The position numbers and the translations under genes are program-made. Shown piece by piece: positions 15,370 through 23,632 of a stretch of 64,000 nucleotides of DNA. The first letter of the stretch is position 1, and each line of letters starts with the position of its first letter. Below the pieces are notes generated by a model. That model saw only the letters and a program-made list of their open reading frames with translations, was not told the DNA's origin and ran no database searches. The stretch is from positions 248,001 through 312,000 of the forward strand of contig NZ_JPRF03000054.1 of the NCBI RefSeq assembly GCF_001188955.3, read 5' to 3'. The DNA is from Kitasatospora aureofaciens (GTDB taxonomy: Bacteria; Actinomycetota; Actinomycetes; Streptomycetales; Streptomycetaceae).

Positions 15370-16683
15370 ATGGAACGCGTTCTTCCCCCACACCCCGCCC
15401 CCGCCACTCCCCGCAGACGCCGCACCGGCCGGGCCGCGCTCGCCGTGGCCGGCGTGCTCGGCCTGGTCGCCGGCGGGGTCGCCGCGCTGACCGCCACCGG
15501 CGCCGCCTCGGCCGCCACCACCGACGCGGGCACCGGCCTGGGCAGCAACTGGTACGCCTCGGCGCCGTACCTGATGCCCGAGGACAACAGCCCGCCGGAC
15601 GCCGCCGCCGTGATGGACGCGGCCGGGCAGCGGGCCTTCCAACTGGCCTTCATCCTCGCCCAGGGCAACAGCTGTTCGCCCGCCTGGGGCGGCACCTCCT
15701 CGATCGACTCCGACACCACCATGCCCGCCGTCATCCAGACCGTCCGCGGCAAGGGCGGGGACGTCTCGGTGTCGGTCGGCGGGTACGGCGGCACCAAGCT
15801 GGGCCAGGTCTGCGGCACGCCCGAGGCGACCGCCGCGGGCTACCAGCGGGTGATCACCAAGTACAACCTCAAGGCGATCGACTTCGACCTGGAGGAGCCG
15901 GAGTACGAGAACACCGCCGCGATCCACAACGAGATCGGCGCCGCCCGCATCCTCCAGCAGAACAACCCCGGCCTGTACGTCTCGATCACCACCGCCGGGA
16001 CGACCGCCGGCACCGGCTGGTTCGGCACCCAGATGCTCAACGAGGCCAAGTCGCAGGGCTTCACGCCGAACAACTTCTCGATCATGCCGTTCGACGGCGG
16101 CTTCAACGGCGCCGCCGCACAGACCGACGCGCTGGTGAAGTTCAACCAGATCCTGCAGACCACCTTCGGCTGGAACGAGGCCACCGCGTACGCCCACGAG
16201 GGCGTCTCGATGATGAACGGCCGCACCGACGCCGCCGAGTACTTCCGCCAGGCCGACTTCCAGGCCGTCCTGGACTTCGCCACCGCGCACGGCCTGGCCC
16301 GCTACACCTACTGGTCGGTGAACCGGGACCGCCAGTGCGCGGGCAACGTCGACCCGGGGCTGTCCGGCTCCTGCTCCAGCGTGGCGCAGAACGACTGGGA
16401 CTTCACCAAGTACACGGTGAAGTTCGCCGGGGCGACGCCGCCCACCACCCCGCCGACCACGCCGCCGTCCACCCCGCCGACCGGCCCGGGCACGCCGAGC
16501 GGCACCCCGACCGGCAACCCGGGCGTCTGCACCGCCCCGGCGTGGAGCGCGAGCACCACGTACACCGCGGGCGCGAAGGTCTCGTACAACGGGCACAACT
16601 ACCACGCCAAGTGGTGGACGCTGAACGAGGTGCCGAGCGCCAGCGGCCAGTGGGGCGTCTGGGCCGACGACGGCCCCTGCTGA
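15370..16683 (+). CDS. Secreted GH18 chitinase with C-terminal chitin-binding module
   Basis: 437 residues from the ATG at 15370 (GGAAAGG upstream); an in-frame ATG at 15250 overlaps the dre-like site and would bury the signal peptide. A long twin-basic signal peptide (RRRRTGRAALAVAGVLG, cleavage near AASA-A at about 49) is followed by the GH18 barrel with VSVSVGGYGG and the catalytic segment D171-F-D173-L-E175, where E175 is the likely acid. A TPP/TPS-rich linker (about 358-385) leads to a CBM5/12-like module with AKWWTLNEVPSASGQWGVW. It hydrolyses chitin outside the cell. Regulation by DasR is likely from the upstream site, and a strong terminator follows. Confidence 0.92.
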   Translation: MERVLPPHPAPATPRRRRTGRAALAVAGVLGLVAGGVAALTATGAASAATTDAGTGLGSNWYASAPYLMPEDNSPPDAAAVMDAAGQRAFQLAFILAQGNSCSPAWGGTSSIDSDTTMPAVIQTVRGKGGDVSVSVGGYGGTKLGQVCGTPEATAAGYQRVITKYNLKAIDFDLEEPEYENTAAIHNEIGAARILQQNNPGLYVSITTAGTTAGTGWFGTQMLNEAKSQGFTPNNFSIMPFDGGFNGAAAQTDALVKFNQILQTTFGWNEATAYAHEGVSMMNGRTDAAEYFRQADFQAVLDFATAHGLARYTYWSVNRDRQCAGNVDPGLSGSCSSVAQNDWDFTKYTVKFAGATPPTTPPTTPPSTPPTGPGTPSGTPTGNPGVCTAPAWSASTTYTAGAKVSYNGHNYHAKWWTLNEVPSASGQWGVWADDGPC

Positions 16684-16704
16684 CCGCGGCACCGGACGAA
16701 CGAG

Positions 16705-16733
16705 GGGCGGGCGCTCACAACGCCCGCCCTTTC
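16705..16733 (+). terminator. Rho-independent-like terminator after chitinase
   Basis: Stem GGGCGGGCG / CGCCCGCCC (16705-16713 and 16721-16729), 7-nt loop, followed by TTT. It starts 21 bp after the chitinase stop. Confidence 0.8.
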
Positions 16734-16737
16734 CCGG

Positions 16738-16911
16738 TCAGTTGGCGGTCATCCGCGTCCGCAGCTCGGCCAGCGCCGGGCGCAGCGCCGTCCGGTCCCC
16801 GGCGGCGGCCTGCCCCAGCGCCTGGCGGACGGACTCGTCCCCGAAGGTCGGATCGAGCCCCGGCTCGGCCGCCCGGGCTCTCCGACAGTCCAGTCCGAAC
16901 CCGAAAGCGCC
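16738..16911 (-). pseudogene. Possible C-terminal gene remnant
   Basis: A minus-strand frame ending TGA at 16738-16740 encodes about 55 GC3-rich residues, with FGDESVRQALGQAAAGDR and a tail ending ALAELRTRM. No start codon with an RBS exists before an upstream in-frame TGA near 16925. It looks like the helical tail of a lost protein; I do not recognise the family. The rest of 16741-16995 shows nothing else I can support. Confidence 0.3.
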
Positions 16912-16995
16912 GCCGCCCGGTCACCGGTGGCATCTTGCTGCCTGACAGCTTTCTGACACCGCGCACGCCACCGTCGGCGCCGACGATCAGTCAGT

Positions 16996-17331
16996 GTGGT
17001 TACCGTGCACGCCATTCGCTTCCACCTGCGCGCCCCGGACCGCCCCGACGGCCCCCCGACCTCGACCCCCGGGGCCGTCCACGACGGCCTGGCCCGCGGC
17101 CTGCCCGCCCCGGCCCGGATCGAGCACGCCCGGATCCTGACCGGCCCCGGCACGGTCGACGGGGTCGCCTTCGTCCTCGCCGACAACCTGCTCGCCGCCG
17201 AGGCCGCCCTCGCCGCCGCCTGCGCCACCCTCACCGGCCCGACCGGCCCCCTGCCCCACTGGGACGTACCGCACTGCGCCCTGGACACCCTGCTGGCCCT
17301 CGGCCTGCACGAACTCCCGGCCTGCCCGTGA
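16996..17331 (+). CDS. Small hypothetical protein
   Basis: 111 residues from a GTG at 16996, or 108 from a GTG at 17005. It opens VTVHAIRFHLRAPDRPDG, is rich in Ala and Leu (LLAAEAALAAACATLTG), and lacks a signal or membrane segment. Third-position GC is high in this frame, but the opposite strand is also open, so coding is likely rather than certain. The family is not recognised. It converges with the lipoprotein gene, with 9 bp between the stops. Confidence 0.5.
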   Translation: MVTVHAIRFHLRAPDRPDGPPTSTPGAVHDGLARGLPAPARIEHARILTGPGTVDGVAFVLADNLLAAEAALAAACATLTGPTGPLPHWDVPHCALDTLLALGLHELPACP

Positions 17332-17340
17332 CCTGAACCC

Positions 17341-18144
17341 TCAGGCCGCACCGAGCCCGGCGTCCGGCGTCTTCCCCGCCTGCGCCTGCTCGATCCGCTT
17401 GACCAGCATCACGGCGAACCGCCGCGCGGCCGGCAGGTCCACCGGCCCGCCCTCCGTCGTCACGCTCGCCACCACGGTGCCCGAACGCACCACGGTGCTC
17501 ACCCCGTCCCCCGCCGACAGCGGCCCGACGAACACCTGGCTCTCGCTGCCCAGCGCCGGAGCGTCCACCTTGTGGAACGGCCCGACGGGATACGACGCGT
17601 ACGTCTCCTTCAACCGGTTCCTGGCCGCGTCCCGGCTGGGCAACGTCTCCACCAGGAACCGGGTCACCAGATCCCCCGAGGAGAACCGCACCGACCCGCT
17701 CAACGGCTTGCCCGTACACGGCGCCGACGCCGAACAGGTCACGGAGTGGTCGGCGGTGTCGACCTTGCGCTTCTCCTCGTCCCATCCAGCCATCACCTTG
17801 GCGTCCGGCAACACCTGCCCGACCACCTTGTCGTCCAGCAGCGTCCCCTCCAGATCCGCGCTCGGCGCCGCGACCGCCGGCACCGGCGTCGCGCTCCCGC
17901 CGGCGCCCGATGCCCCACCCGGCGACGCGGAGGCCACAGCGGACGCCGAGCCCCCGGCGCCCGTCGGCACCGCAGCAGCAGCACTCGTCACCGCCGAGGC
18001 CGCCGGACTCCCCGAACCAGCCGAACTCCCGGCCCCCACAGCCCCCTTGCCGTCCCCCGACCCCCCGGACGAACACCCCACCAGCACCCCCGCCAGCACC
18101 CCGCCCGCCACCACGGCGACCATCCGCCGTCCACCCATCCCCAT
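17341..18144 (-). CDS. Secreted lipoprotein, unknown function
   Basis: 267 residues. The signal peptide MVAVVAGGVLAGVLVGC ends in a lipobox LVGC, so the protein is predicted to be anchored at the outer face of the membrane. A Ser/Ala/Gly-rich linker (about 27-85) separates it from a folded domain with a cysteine pair in SVTCSASAPCTG and the segment RFLVETLPSRDAARNRLKETY. I do not recognise the domain. It stands alone, with a terminator-like hairpin between it and the GAPDH gene upstream. Confidence 0.8.
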   Translation of the reverse strand: MGMGGRRMVAVVAGGVLAGVLVGCSSGGSGDGKGAVGAGSSAGSGSPAASAVTSAAAAVPTGAGGSASAVASASPGGASGAGGSATPVPAVAAPSADLEGTLLDDKVVGQVLPDAKVMAGWDEEKRKVDTADHSVTCSASAPCTGKPLSGSVRFSSGDLVTRFLVETLPSRDAARNRLKETYASYPVGPFHKVDAPALGSESQVFVGPLSAGDGVSTVVRSGTVVASVTTEGGPVDLPAARRFAVMLVKRIEQAQAGKTPDAGLGAA

Positions 18145-18252
18145 TGCCCGCTCCCTTTACGGCTGTCCGTGACCCCTCAAGATAGCGACCACCCCACCCC
18201 TCACCCGCGTCGGGTCCCCCGCACACGAACCGCCCGCCCCGGGAACGCCGAA

Positions 18253-18281
18253 GGGGCGGCGGCCTCCACGGCCACCGCCCC
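18253..18281 (-). terminator. Hairpin downstream of GAPDH gene
   Basis: Stem GGGGCGGCGGCC / GGCCACCGCCCC with one mismatch and 5-nt loop, 22 bp beyond the GAPDH stop in the direction of transcription. No T tract is obvious, as is usual in actinomycetes. Confidence 0.6.
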
Positions 18282-18303
18282 ACCGGACATCCCGACCGAA
18301 CGG

Positions 18304-19746
18304 TCAGACCGCCGGAACCGGGAACGTCGGGTACTCGACACCCGAGATGTACTGCACGACCCGCACGACCTGGCACGAGTAGCCGAACTCGTTGTCGTAC
18401 CACAGGTAGAGGATCGCGTTGTCGCCGTCGACCTTGGTCGCCCCGGCGTCCACGATCGAGGCGTGGCGCGAGCCGATGAAGTCGCTGGAGACCGCGTCGG
18501 GCGAGTCGATGAAGTCGATCTGGCGCTTCAGCGGCGAGGTCAGCGAGATGTTCCGCAGGTAGTCGAGGACCTCCTCGCGGTCGGCCTCCCGCTTCAGCTG
18601 CAGGTTGAGGATCGCGATGGACACGTCCGGCACCGGCACGCGGATCGAGCTGCCGGTGATCTTCGCCTTGAGGTCCGGCAGGGCCTTGGCGACGGCCGAG
18701 GCGGCACCGGTCTCGGTGATCACCATGTTCAGCGGCGCGGAGCGGCCGCGGCGGTCGGCCTTGTGGTAGTTGTCCAGCAGGTTCTGGTCGTTGGTGAACG
18801 AGTGGACGGTCTCCACGTGGCCGCGCACGACGCCGTACTCGTCCTCCATCGCCTTCAGCGGCGGGACGATGGCGTTGGTGGTGCAGGAGGCGCAGGAGAT
18901 GATCTGCTCGTCCGGCTTGATCATGTCGTGGTTGACACCGTGCACGATGTTCGGCACGTCGCCCTTGCCCGGGGCGGTCAGCACGACCTTGGCGATGCCG
19001 GGGCGCAGGTGCTTGGACAGGCCCTCGCGGTCACGCCACTTGCCGGTGTTGTCGATCAGGATCGCGTCCTTGATCCCGTACTCCGTGTAGTCGACCTCGC
19101 TCGGGTCGTTGGAGTAGATCACCGTGATCTCGTTGCCGTTGACGACGATCTTGTTGTTCGCCTCGTCGACGGTGATGGTGCCCTGGAACTGGCCGTGGAT
19201 CGAGTCCCGGCGCAGCAGCGACGCGCGCTTGACCAGGTCGTCGCCGCCGCCGTTGCGCACGACGATGGCCTTCAGCCGCAGGCCGTTGCCGGAGGCCTTC
19301 TCGATCAGCAGACGGGCGACCAGCCGGCCGATGCGGCCGAACCCGTACAGCACGACGTCCTGCGCGGACCGGCGCTCCAGCTTGTTCTCACCGGTGGCAC
19401 CGGCGACGGCGCGGGCGGTGAACTCCTCCACCGACAGGCCGTGGTCGTCCGCCCGGTAGGTCGAGGCGAGCATCCCGAGGTCGATCTGCGAGGGGCCGAG
19501 GTCCAGGGTGGTCAGCGCCTGCAGGAACGGCATCGTCTCGGTGACCGAGAGCTCCTCGCCCGCGATCTGCCGGGCGAAGCGGTGCGTCTTGAGGATGCTG
19601 ACCACCGACTTGTTCACCAGGGAACGGCTGTGGAGCAGGACGGTCACGTCCTTCTCCCGGTGCAGCCGCCCGATGATCGGGATCATCGACTCCGCGATCT
19701 CCTCGCGGTTCTTCCAGTCCGTGAACACGTCGTCGTTGACAGTCAC
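18304..19746 (-). CDS. gap: Glyceraldehyde-3-phosphate dehydrogenase, long form
   Basis: 480 residues from the GTG at 19746 (VTVNDDVFTDWKNREE). The catalytic cysteine is C288 in ASCTTN; the NAD site reads YGFGRIGRLVARLL near residue 133. It has about 125 extra N-terminal residues (WKNREEIAESMIPIIGRLHREK) compared with the usual 335-residue enzyme; such long forms occur as a second GAPDH in streptomycetes and some marine bacteria. It converts glyceraldehyde 3-phosphate and 1,3-bisphosphoglycerate; the direction and cofactor preference cannot be told here. The open frame extends upstream but lacks a better start. Confidence 0.93.
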   Translation of the reverse strand: MTVNDDVFTDWKNREEIAESMIPIIGRLHREKDVTVLLHSRSLVNKSVVSILKTHRFARQIAGEELSVTETMPFLQALTTLDLGPSQIDLGMLASTYRADDHGLSVEEFTARAVAGATGENKLERRSAQDVVLYGFGRIGRLVARLLIEKASGNGLRLKAIVVRNGGGDDLVKRASLLRRDSIHGQFQGTITVDEANNKIVVNGNEITVIYSNDPSEVDYTEYGIKDAILIDNTGKWRDREGLSKHLRPGIAKVVLTAPGKGDVPNIVHGVNHDMIKPDEQIISCASCTTNAIVPPLKAMEDEYGVVRGHVETVHSFTNDQNLLDNYHKADRRGRSAPLNMVITETGAASAVAKALPDLKAKITGSSIRVPVPDVSIAILNLQLKREADREEVLDYLRNISLTSPLKRQIDFIDSPDAVSSDFIGSRHASIVDAGATKVDGDNAILYLWYDNEFGYSCQVVRVVQYISGVEYPTFPVPAV

Positions 19747-19908
19747 AAGTCCATCTTTCGAGCTGAGGGTGTTGCCCACATGGTAGCTTCGCCCGCCTCC
19801 GGCCCAACGGGCGGTCCCCTCCTTCCCCGCCCCGCCCGAGCCTCCCACCTGCGCTTTCCTCCGCACCCCCGTCCGCAAAGGTGATCACCGCCACCCGACG
19901 GACACAGG

Positions 19909-19922
19909 TCTACCCGGGTAGA
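19909..19922. promoter_or_regulatory. Perfect 14-bp palindrome TCTACCCGGGTAGA
   Basis: A perfect inverted repeat 163 bp upstream of the GAPDH start, in a 450-bp stretch (19747-20194) where I find no gene. It may be an operator for GAPDH. No binding protein can be named. Confidence 0.35.
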
Positions 19923-20194
19923 ACACGCCGCCTGTTCTTGTGGACCAAGTCAAGTTGTCACGGTGCATCCCGGCACGCCGGCACGGGACGTCGGACCGAG
20001 TAGTCGGGCCGACCCAACACCTTCCGGAGACTCCGCCGCAGCCGCCGAACCGGTCGTCCGGGTGACCCTCGCGGAGGTCTCGCATCGCCGGGGTCGGCCG
20101 CGCCGCCGTCGGCACGTCGAGGGCACGTCGGAACCGCTCCGACACAAGTGCGGCGGCCACGGGTTCCTGCGGCCTGCGCGGGGCGCCCGTCGCG

Positions 20195-20559
20195 GTGCCC
20201 AGCGGCACCTGGACCTCTTACCGCGACGTCGGGGTCTGGGAGCAGCAGGGTGGCCGCGCCGACGAGACCAGTCGCTTCCCGATGCTCGACACCGGTACTC
20301 CCTCCCAGCCGCACCTGCTGTGGCCGCTCGCGCTCTACCCCGTTACGGGGGCGACCGAGGTGGTCTTCCAGTGTCTGAAGGACCGCAGCCCGTTCGATGA
20401 CGCCGAGATTGGGCGGGAGCTGCTGCGACGGTTCGACGAGATCGACGGCATCGAGCTGGCGGAGGCCAACTGGACCTCCGCCCGTCCCTCCCGCTCCAGG
20501 TGTTCGCCGACCACCCGGAGGAGGTCTGCGCGTTGCTGGAGCTCGCGCAGCGCACCTGA
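20195..20559 (+). pseudogene. Frameshifted gene remnant
   Basis: Frame one from GTG 20195 reads VPSGTWTSYRDVG and later LWPLALYPVTGATEVVFQCLKD and IGRELLRRFDEIDGIELAEA, then breaks. The natural ending continues in another frame as DLRPSLPLQVFADHPEEV and LLELAQRT with TGA at 20557-20559. Loss of one base near 20471 (AAGCTG to AACTG) would explain it. The opening resembles the GTWTSYxDVA motif of MGMT-like domains, but the family is not certain. The 5' part also looks damaged. Confidence 0.5.
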
Positions 20560-20619
20560 GCCGGATTGCTGTGCTGCCGAGCCGAGTTGAAGAATTCGGC
20601 TCGGCGGCGCGCGGCGTTG

Positions 20620-20796
20620 TCAGACGGGTATGCGCCGGGACGGGGGCTGGTTCTGGCTTTCGAGGTCGGTGCGCTCGTCGTCGGGCGTGAGCATCCGGAG
20701 GGCGGTGATGACGCCGAGGGCGACGGTGGCGAACGCGAGCGAGAGGAGAACAGCGAAGGCGGCGCCGATCAGGAAGGCGGCGGTGCCGGCTCTCAC
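20620..20796 (-). CDS. Small single-pass membrane protein
   Basis: 58 residues from a GTG at 20796 that overlaps the stop of the upstream gene as GTGA. One hydrophobic helix (AAFLIGAAFAVLLSLAFATVALGVI, about residues 6-30) is followed by a charged tail ending SQNQPPSRRIPV. The family is unknown. Coupling to the hypothetical gene and to the ATPase remnant suggests it belonged to the same regulatory unit. Confidence 0.55.
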   Translation of the reverse strand: MRAGTAAFLIGAAFAVLLSLAFATVALGVITALRMLTPDDERTDLESQNQPPSRRIPV

Positions 20797-21032
20797 CCGT
20801 GCTCATCTCCTTCGAGGTCGCGGAGGTTGAGCAGCGTGCTCACGGGCGCGTGGCCGAAGTCGACCAGGGTCCGGCCGTCGAGGGTCGTCTCGCCGGGGGC
20901 GGCGGAACCCCGGAGGAGACCGTACGGGAGCCCGCGCCGGTGCAACTCGCCGAGGAGGGTGGTGGTCTGCGGCGCGGTGTAGTCGTGCATCCCGGGGTCG
21001 GTCGGCGCGACGGGGATGCGGTGGCGGCTCAC
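20793..21032 (-). CDS. Small hypothetical protein in ATPase/XRE/DUF397 locus
   Basis: 79 residues from the ATG at 21032, which overlaps the 3' end of the ATPase remnant by 4 bp. It reads MSRHRIPVAPTDPGMHDYT and contains DGRTLVDFGHAPVSTLLNL. The family is not recognised. It lies in a run of three coupled minus-strand frames; if the ATPase promoter was deleted (see the scar at 21.27 kb) it may be silent. Confidence 0.6.
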   Translation of the reverse strand: MSRHRIPVAPTDPGMHDYTAPQTTTLLGELHRRGLPYGLLRGSAAPGETTLDGRTLVDFGHAPVSTLLNLRDLEGDEHG

Positions 21033-21275
21033 GCGGGGAAGTCCAGCTCGTACCAGACCGTCTTGCCACGCTTCTGGGGGTCGACGCCCCAGCGGTGGGT
21101 GAGCCCCTCGACGAGCTGGAGGCCGCGCCCGGACTCGGCGAGGCGGCTGGGGGTGCGCGGCGCGGGAAGGGCGTCGCTCTCGTCCGCGACGCAGACGCGG
21201 AGGGTGCGGGTGAGGGAGAAGTAGACGACAGGGGCGGGGGTCCGGCCGTGCCCCCAGGCGTTGGCGATCAGCTCA
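21029..21275 (-). pseudogene. C-terminal part of RsbW/HATPase-type ATP-binding protein
   Basis: The frame begins to match the family only at ELIANAWGHG, the N-box of the histidine-kinase-like ATPase fold, and continues through ESGRGLQLVEGLTHRWGV and KTVWYELDFP. Related proteins are about 140 residues and carry 50-60 residues before the N-box; here those positions are antisense to a remnant of the divergent XRE gene. A start at 21340 would produce a chimera. I treat it as truncated by a deletion near 21270. Confidence 0.65.
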
Positions 21276-21350
21276 AGTGCCCTCTCCGAAGGAGAGTCAC
21301 ACGCCCTCATTCGGTCCCTCAAAGACGAACTGGAAAGCAAGCATGGTTAG
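21273..21350 (+). pseudogene. C-terminal remnant of XRE (Scr1/DUF5753-type) regulator
   Basis: 25 codons (SSALSEGESHALIRSLKDEL...) ending TAG at 21348-21350, matching the usual tail of XRE regulators that precede DUF397 genes. It retains the typical overlap with the DUF397 ATG at 21343. The HTH and about 250 other residues are missing. Confidence 0.65.
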
Positions 21351-21537
21351 TTCCGCCTGGCAAAAGTCCAGCTACTCCGCCGCGAATGACAACTGCGTCG
21401 AGGTGCGTACCGCCGACGGGGTGGTCGAGCTACGCGAGTCCGACGACGGCGAAGTCATAGTCCGCACCGCCCCGGCCAGGTTCGCCGAGTTCCTCCGAGC
21501 CGCCAAGGCAGGCGAGTTCGACCACCACGTCAACTGA
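21343..21537 (+). CDS. DUF397 domain protein
   Basis: 64 residues from the ATG at 21343. The DUF397 pattern is clear: WQKSSYSAANDNCVEVRTADG, then LRESDDGEV and FAEFLRAAKAGEFD. DUF397 proteins are small partners of the adjacent XRE regulators in actinomycetes (the BldB-related/Scr families). The regulator here is reduced to its last 25 codons, so this gene has lost its partner and probably its promoter. Confidence 0.88.
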   Translation: MVSSAWQKSSYSAANDNCVEVRTADGVVELRESDDGEVIVRTAPARFAEFLRAAKAGEFDHHVN

Positions 21538-21827
21538 CCGCCGGTGGTCCCTCGCTCCGTGGAATGGATGACCAGCCGTTCCGGTGCGACGGCGACCGCT
21601 TCCAGCGGCGGCCGGCCCTCCGGCGCAAGACCCAGGTGGACGTCCTCGGGGCGCAGATGAACGGTGAACTCCTGCTCGGCCCGGACGAACACCCCCATCA
21701 CCCGTCGGCAGAGCTCACAACTCTCCGTGGTGAGATGCGCGAAAGGCCGGTACCTCTCGCCGGCTCGGTCCGGGACGCCGTCCCGCGGGCTCGAACTCGG
21801 ATCGTCGCCGCCGGTCATGGCCGCCAT
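21372..21827 (-). CDS. Hypothetical protein running antisense into DUF397 gene
   Basis: 151 residues from the ATG at 21827. The first 85 residues look coding, with GC-rich third positions and SCELCRRVMGVFVRAEQEFT followed by HLRPEDVHLGLAPEG. The last 65 are simply the antisense of the DUF397 gene, so the native stop was probably lost or the gene is truncated near 21540. The family is not recognised. The CxxC could bind metal. Confidence 0.4.
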   Translation of the reverse strand: MAAMTGGDDPSSSPRDGVPDRAGERYRPFAHLTTESCELCRRVMGVFVRAEQEFTVHLRPEDVHLGLAPEGRPPLEAVAVAPERLVIHSTERGTTGGQLTWWSNSPALAARRNSANLAGAVRTMTSPSSDSRSSTTPSAVRTSTQLSFAAE

Positions 21828-21968
21828 CGTGCCGGACGGCCGTATCTGCGCGAACCGGTTCACCGAAACCGGGGCGACTTCGCGGAGGATTTGCCGGGGG
21901 CGCGGCGGGGTGGGGTAATGAGAGACGGCCGGTGTTTCAACGTCCCGTGAGAGACCCGGGAGCTTGTG

Positions 21969-22436
21969 ATGAGCGGTGGGCCGGAACCGATCAGTGCCGA
22001 GGGGCTGCGCGCGGTGCGCGAGGAGTTGGCACAGCTGCGGGTGGAGCGGGGGGAGGTGGCCGCGACGCTTCGGGGGGATGGTCCGGCGGGTGATTCCGCG
22101 GATGCCGCCGACGAACTTCAGCGGGCCTCCGACGTGACGCGGCTGGACCGGCGGATCGCCGAGCTGGAGGGGCGGCTGCGGGAGGCCGAGGTGGCCGGGG
22201 CACCGTCGACCGAGGTGATCGGGGTGGGTTCGACCGTCACCGTGCGGTTCTCGGACGGCGAGGAGGAGACCGTCGAGATCTCGGAGCTGGCGGAGGAGCG
22301 GGAAATGACCCTGGTGACCTACGACAGCCCGTTGGGGAAGGCGCTGTTGGGCCGCCGGGCCGGGGAGACGGTGAACTACGAGACGCCGGGCGGCGCGGCG
22401 AGCGCGGTCGTGCTGGCGGTGGGGAACGGCCGGTAG
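21969..22436 (+). CDS. GreA/GreB-family elongation factor-like protein
   Basis: 155 residues from the ATG at 21969 (a GTG one codon earlier is possible). An N-terminal coiled coil (LRAVREELAQLRVERGEV, then RLDRRIAELEGRLREAEV) is followed by an FKBP-like C-terminal domain with SPLGKALLGRRAGETVNYETPGG, the GreA signature. GreA stimulates transcript cleavage by stalled RNA polymerase. The coiled coil carries acidic residues at its tip region (DSADAADELQ), but I cannot confirm the catalytic pair. Actinomycetes have several such paralogs; this is unlikely to be the main GreA. Confidence 0.82.
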   Translation: MSGGPEPISAEGLRAVREELAQLRVERGEVAATLRGDGPAGDSADAADELQRASDVTRLDRRIAELEGRLREAEVAGAPSTEVIGVGSTVTVRFSDGEEETVEISELAEEREMTLVTYDSPLGKALLGRRAGETVNYETPGGAASAVVLAVGNGR

Positions 22437-22694
22437 GCCAAGGGCGGAATTCCCGGTCGGGGGGTGCTCGCCCGGCCTCCGACGGGCGCGGCTCGTCGGC
22501 TTCACGGGAACCACCTCTTCGACGCCCCGGGGCGATGAACCACGGCGTGGCCGCGGTGGGCGTCCTCAGCCTGGCGGTCGCCGCCGCCCCCAGCCGCCGC
22601 CCCCAGCCGCCGCCACCTGCCCGAACCGCGCACCGCCGGCAGGAGGGAGGATTCATCCGTACCGACCGGATCGAACCCCGAGGAGCCGACGACG

Positions 22695-23549
22695 ATGGGC
22701 CGAGTGACCGTTCCGCGCAGGATACTGCGACTGCGCCAGGGCACCCCCTCGCACCGCCCCGACACCCTCGCCGCCGAGGAGCCGATGGAGATCCGGGTCG
22801 GCGGCCGCCCGCTGACGGTGACCATGCGCACCCCCGGCAGCGACTTCGACCTCGCGGCCGGCTTCCTGGTGAGCGAGGGCGTGCTGCACGCCGCCGACCA
22901 CCTGGCCGGGATCCGCTACTGCGCCGGCGCCACCGCCGACGGCGGCAACACCTACAACGTGGTGGACGTGGTGCTCGCCGCCGGTGTGCCCGCCCCGGAC
23001 GCCTCGCTGGAGCGCAACTTCTACACCACCTCCTCCTGCGGCCTGTGCGGCAAGGCCAGCCTGGACGCGGTGCGCACCACCGCGCCGTGGAGCGTCGCCG
23101 AGGACGGGCTGCGGGTCACCCCCGAGCTGCTCTCCGCACTGCCCGACCGGCTGCGCGCCGCCCAGAAGGTCTTCGACAGCACCGGCGGCCTGCACGCGGC
23201 CGGACTGTTCGACGCCGGGGGCCGGCTGCTCTGCCTGCGCGAGGACGTGGGCCGGCACAACGCGGTGGACAAGGTGGTCGGCCACGCGCTGCGCGAGGGC
23301 CTGCTCCCGGCGCGCGGCACGGTGCTGATGGTCAGCGGCCGGGCCTCCTTCGAGCTGGTCCAGAAGGCCGTGATGGCCGGCATCCCGATGCTCGCCGCCG
23401 TCTCCGCGCCCTCCTCGCTGGCGGCGGACCTCGCCGAGGAGAGCGGGCTGACGCTGGTCGGCTTCCTGCGCGGCGACTCGATGAACGTCTACACCCGCAC
23501 GGACCGGATCGACACCGGCCCGGAAGACGCCTCCCGGGACGGCGAGTAG
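22695..23549 (+). CDS. fdhD: Formate dehydrogenase accessory sulfurtransferase FdhD
   Basis: 284 residues. FdhD transfers sulfur from a cysteine desulfurase to the molybdenum cofactor of formate dehydrogenase. The sulfur-carrying loop is C115-G-L-C118-G, followed later by CLREDVGRHNAVDKVVG and VSGRASFELVQKA, all diagnostic. No formate dehydrogenase or molybdopterin gene is in this window, so its client is elsewhere. It is convergent with the YhgE-like gene, with GC-rich hairpins between them. Confidence 0.93.
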   Translation: MGRVTVPRRILRLRQGTPSHRPDTLAAEEPMEIRVGGRPLTVTMRTPGSDFDLAAGFLVSEGVLHAADHLAGIRYCAGATADGGNTYNVVDVVLAAGVPAPDASLERNFYTTSSCGLCGKASLDAVRTTAPWSVAEDGLRVTPELLSALPDRLRAAQKVFDSTGGLHAAGLFDAGGRLLCLREDVGRHNAVDKVVGHALREGLLPARGTVLMVSGRASFELVQKAVMAGIPMLAAVSAPSSLAADLAEESGLTLVGFLRGDSMNVYTRTDRIDTGPEDASRDGE

Positions 23550-23598
23550 CCGGTCGGGCCGCCCGTAGCGGGCCGGCCCGGCCGTGGCCGTAGCCGGT

Positions 23599-23630
23599 CG
23601 GGCCGGCCGTAGCCGTAGCGGGCCGGCCCG
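23599..23630. terminator. Bidirectional hairpin between fdhD and yhgE-like gene
   Basis: Perfect 10-bp stem CGGGCCGGCC / GGCCGGCCCG with 12-nt loop. A degenerate first copy of the same block (GTAGCCGGTCGGGCC...) lies at about 23546-23583, so the terminator region appears duplicated. Confidence 0.6.
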
Positions 23631-23632
23631 GG

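Noticed and set aside
20148..20378. Plus-strand short frames around 20148-20400
   Set aside because: They are alternative frames of the frameshifted remnant and lack independent coding evidence.
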